Assembly (NCBI GenBank): GCA_039621445.1
Contig: CP154957.1
Span: forward strand, 34,440,843 to 34,504,842
Direction of reading: 5' to 3'
Origin: Euglena gracilis
Taxonomy: Eukaryota > Euglenida > Euglenophyceae > Euglenales
Length of the DNA: 64,000 nucleotides
The notes below the pieces were generated by a model, which worked only from the letters and a program-made list of their open reading frames with translations, ran no database searches and was not told the origin of the DNA. The position numbers and the translations under genes were made by a program. Below are positions 61,062-64,000 of the stretch, piece by piece (the first letter of the stretch is position 1; each line of letters begins with the position of its first letter).

Positions 61062-61404
61062 GGCTGAACACCAGCTTCGCCGCGGTGGCCGCTCTCTCCA
61101 GTGACATGCCTGGTTCCTCGGGGGTGGCCAAAGGAGCAGGAGGATTGTGTCACAGTGCCGCGCAATGTTACCTGTGCAAGGCACTGCGGATGAGGCAGGT
61201 CCCATCAGAGGAGGTCCTGCTGGTTGCTGAGCCCCAGTGCCCTGGGGTTGATCATGGTGCTCGCCAAGGTGCTGCTGTTCCGCAAGGCCGTACGCCCTGA
61301 CCCTCCAAGGGCGAAGGCAGCTTCCTTGCTGCGGTTTATGGCAGCATCCATGGTGTGCAATGCGCATTCCCTTCGCTGGCAGCTTCTTGTGGCTTGCTTG
61401 ATGT
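61062..61404. CDS. Candidate exon, strand unresolved
   Basis: On the plus strand it starts after a good acceptor (cccccacctcttgcag) and ends at a good donor (GAT|GTAAGC), but no single frame stays open across it. On the minus strand ATRSCQRRECALHTMDAAIN then RSKEAAFALGGSGRTALRNS looks protein-like. Not recognised. Confidence 0.3.
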
Positions 61405-61409
61405 AAGCT

Positions 61410-62635
61410 GACCAGTTTCTCAACGCGTTTTTGTGCACTCTGAGGGGCCACTGGGAACACACAGTTTTTTTTTCTTTTCTTAGCATTAGGCAGCCTCATA
61501 TTAGTGGTCCCCCCAGAGGGCTCACTAGTATCTCACTGAGAAGGGGTCCAGTCCCTGTTGCATGACATGCCGGTACCAAGTTTGGGCTGTCCCAAAACCA
61601 CCGGACTCACCTCACCCATTTTTTTCGGGCGGGCTGAGTTAGGCCTAAAATTTAGGTCTAAATTCACTCACTTTTTGGCCGCACGTTAGGCCTCATTAAG
61701 GCCGAATTTTAGGCCCAATTTCAGGCAAGTCGGCCTATCTTCAGCCTAAATTCCTAAGTTCCTGACCCTAACCCCAATTCCTCAATCCCAAACCCCAATC
61801 CTAATCTTTTTACTGGGGGTATCTGGAAACTCGCTGGAATTACCCCGGCAGAACTGCAGGGTAGGAGGGAAAATAGACCAAAATCGCTCATCGGTCCCAC
61901 TTGTATGACTGTGCGGGTGACGTGCTCTCCCCCCCCCCCCATCATACTGGAGGTTTCTGGGGGCCAACTGATGGAGGCTGACGAGTTTCATTTTCAAATA
62001 GAATTTTTTTATTGGTCTGTAATTTCAAATGCCATTCAAATAAAATTTTCTCAATAGACATCGTGCATCCCATCACTCCTGATGTTTTGTTGCTTTTATT
62101 TCTCAACTGTTGTCAGTGGTTGGCATTTTTGTGGCTTTTCAACTGCTTGTTGGACAACAGTTTGGATCATTTGCCCCAGCCCATGAGCCCCCCCCCCCCC
62201 ATACAGCTCTCTGCCAGGCCGCACCCCCTCCAATGTCCACTGAACTGATTTTGTTTCCAGCTCAGCCCATCTGAGTCGGGCCAAACAATTTTCTTTTGGG
62301 GCGTTCCGTTGGGGAAAATTGGGGGGAGGGGTCGAAAATGGTCAGAAATGGTGGAAGTTTTCTCGGTGAGTACCTCAAAGTTTGCGCAAAAATTCCAATT
62401 CAGGGGACCTTGGCAGCAGGCACCTAGGTCAACCAGAACCGACCAGGGCCGATTTTGCATTTTCTCGGCTGATTATGCCCATGGGCAATGGTGGACAAGG
62501 TCTTCCCTGGCTTTTCATTTTTTTTGGCCATTATTGCCATCATTACCCATCACCCCCAAATTTTGCCCATTTTGTGCAACTTTTGGCCCATTAAAGCCTG
62601 TTTTTGGTTTAAGGGAGCAACTCAACAGAAGGATG
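61410..62635. other. Unassigned stretch
   Basis: Short 'ttaggcc' words near 61640-61745 and a short CCCTAA-like run at 61758-61805. No gene recognised. Confidence 0.3.
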
Positions 62636-62639
62636 TGAC

Positions 62640-62880
62640 CAAAGAGCAGTCCAAAATGACCAAAAGTCACCAAAAAAATCAGCAGAAGCAACCTCAAGTG
62701 GGCAAAAGTGGCCAAAAAGCAGCAGAAGGAGCCTCAAGTGGACAAAAGTTCACAGGCGTGACCAAAAAAAGGGGGCAAAAGCAGCCTCGAGTGGTCAAAA
62801 CAGTTAAAAGCAACAAAAAAGTGACCAAAAACAGTTCCAAAGCAGCAAAGAAGTGCCAAAAGTCGGCAAAGTGCTGAAAA
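62640..62880 (+). repeat. GTGGCCAAAAG-type degenerate tandem
   Basis: Repeats of 'caaaagtggccaaaaagcag' and relatives. Translated it gives a Lys/Gln-rich stretch (KKCQKSAK) that I attribute to the repeat. Confidence 0.45.
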
Positions 62881-62884
62881 AGAA

Positions 62885-64000
62885 GCCAAAACCTCGGCAA
62901 TAATTTCTGCCTGTGCCGTGACAGCCACGGCAAAAAGATTTATTTGCGCCGCGACTTTTTTTTTTGCACCGCGGCACGAGCGCCGCGGCGCACAACTGCA
63001 AGTATGCCCCCACCTATGGCTGATTATTTGCCGACTAGGGCCGGCTATGGCAGCAAAATGGGAAGTGACCATAGGTGCCTGCTCTGCAGGGCCAGGTGGA
63101 ACCCTCCCCCGGGAATTTCACTTTATTTTCGGGATTCCAGCTTCGGGGTTCCAAGGTCATTGGGTTTGTACAGGTGGCCACCCTAATTTCATGGTCTGAG
63201 ATGGAGAAAGCAAGGCCAATCGGGGGTTTAAGGAGCTGCCCAATGGAAGGTGCTTGATCCCCTTTTTCTTGCCAGGGAAACTCAGGGATTGAGGGGACTC
63301 TCAAAGACTCGCGGGGGGGGGGGTCTGCCAGCAGGTTGGGGAAAAAGGTAAAAAGGGGGGGGGGCAGCAAAAGGGTTGGACAGAGTATTAAATGCGGAGG
63401 GAGCAGGGTTGGACCAGATCTCCTCGGGGGGGGGGGGGTCGGTTGGTCCCCCAGAGGAATAATTTGGCAAACATTTCTTTGAGCCTTAAAAAAAACCCCA
63501 AATTGGTGTTTTTAGGAGAATCTGCAAAAACATACAAAAAAAACAAAAAAGCGTTGTCCGATGCTAGCGAAGAACAAATTTTGTTGCCAGGGGGGACCCC
63601 GGCTAGATCCCTGCATTAGCTTGTGGAATGGAATGGAGTCCTGTGGAGGGTGCAAGTACCCTCCACAGGCAAATGCCTGACTCCCCATCAATGGAGTAAT
63701 TTGTCCTTTTCACGTAAGCGCATCCATCAACTCTACGGCATGCGTTGGCAAGAGTGTCTGGCGGCACAAACATGTTTTTTTTGTGTTTTTCGATTTTCTT
63801 TTCTTCTTTTTTTCGTTATGTTTTTGTTTCCCAAAGAAGGATTTCGACACAAATAAATTTGTATTTGGGGCTTGATTGTTCCTGAGAGCAAATTTTCCAT
63901 CTTGAATACTCTGGGCAGTAAATTGCATAAATTCACAAATATCGTGACCCCCAGGGGGGTTTAATGGAAATTTCATTCACTGAACAACATCATTACTCAT
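62885..64000. other. Unassigned end of window
   Basis: A GC hairpin 'gcaccgcggcacgagcgccg' near 62968 and several G runs near 63315-63440. No gene recognised. Confidence 0.3.

Noticed and set aside
61205-61486. SNARE (GOSR2/Bos1-like) motif on the minus strand
   Set aside because: A weak resemblance around ALHTMDAAINRS and ALGLSNQ; spacing is three residues off and a stop follows at once.
62488-62877. Lys/Gln-rich nuclear protein, 129 codons
   Set aside because: The composition comes from a GTGGCCAAAAG-type tandem repeat; no start context or conservation signal.
1-64000. Viral genome or provirus (palindromes, terminal repeats)
   Set aside because: No capsid, polymerase, reverse transcriptase or packaging gene was seen; the palindromes belong to transposon families.

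Overview
The window reads as a piece of a large, very repeat-dense nuclear genome of a eukaryote, probably a protist or microalga. Reasons: a tRNA-Gly-like Pol III A/B-box unit, PHD finger domains, BED-hAT remains, a host zinc-transporter gene split into small pieces with no usable GT-AG junctions, degenerate telomere-like arrays, and no prokaryotic gene layout. I cannot name the taxon. The non-GT introns would fit an alveolate/dinoflagellate-like lineage, but that is a guess. Very little is host coding sequence: the only gene I recognise is a CDF/ZnT-type zinc transporter on the minus strand (about 780-4300). A few more candidate exons lie at 42.8-45.4, 57.2-57.6 and 59.8-61.4 kb.

Most of the window is transposon on transposon. 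The main system is a set of at least five diverged families of tyrosine-recombinase-like (YR) elements: 11.2-17.0 kb, 15.2-16.2 kb, 22.9-24.0 kb, 31.2-32.7 kb, and a family A with five copies at 28.8, 32.8, 36.0, 37.6-40.9 and 53.2-55.3 kb. Their proteins share an N-terminal core-binding-like domain with a YVNA signature. The 31-32 kb copy keeps the canonical Arg-I box (TGYRGEVLRRL). Families A and 31-32 kb end in a C-terminal PHD finger, with the catalytic middle deleted. Each family has its own GC-rich palindromic ends, several closed by a CTTCGG loop.

Around and inside these lie non-autonomous elements. Families C (1.6-1.7 kb) and L (about 1 kb) look Mutator-like, with long TIRs starting GGCNC...GCGG and 9-10 bp target duplications. 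A large class of short MITEs has TIRs built from runs of 7-14 C/G, and several sit in TA duplications. Family W has 3-bp duplications, B is a mosaic of inverted repeats, and D is a 180-bp foldback. Nesting can be read off against empty sites elsewhere in the window: C in D in A (37.6-40.9 kb), D in B (26.4-27.5 kb), B in A (53.2-55.3 kb), and two inverted L copies, one W and a second YR element inside the first YR element (11.2-17.0 kb). A 1011-bp near-identical duplication (33546-34556 and 36022-37032) is recent.

Layout: 0-4.3 kb, zinc transporter pieces with MITEs and a tRNA-like unit; 4.7-11.1 kb, MITE mosaic; 11.2-17.0 kb, composite YR element; 17-20.4 kb, B copies with an inserted 163-bp tandem array; 20.5-22.2 kb, C element; 22.9-24.8 kb, YR plus hAT remains; 25-28.4 kb, minisatellite and B copies; 28.8-41 kb, the A/E YR cluster; 41-53 kb, MITE mosaic with candidate exons and a minisatellite; 53.2-55.3 kb, A with nested B; 55.3-64 kb, the least repetitive part, AT-rich with unrecognised candidate exons. 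Homopolymer runs are so frequent that some apparent frameshifts could be sequencing errors.
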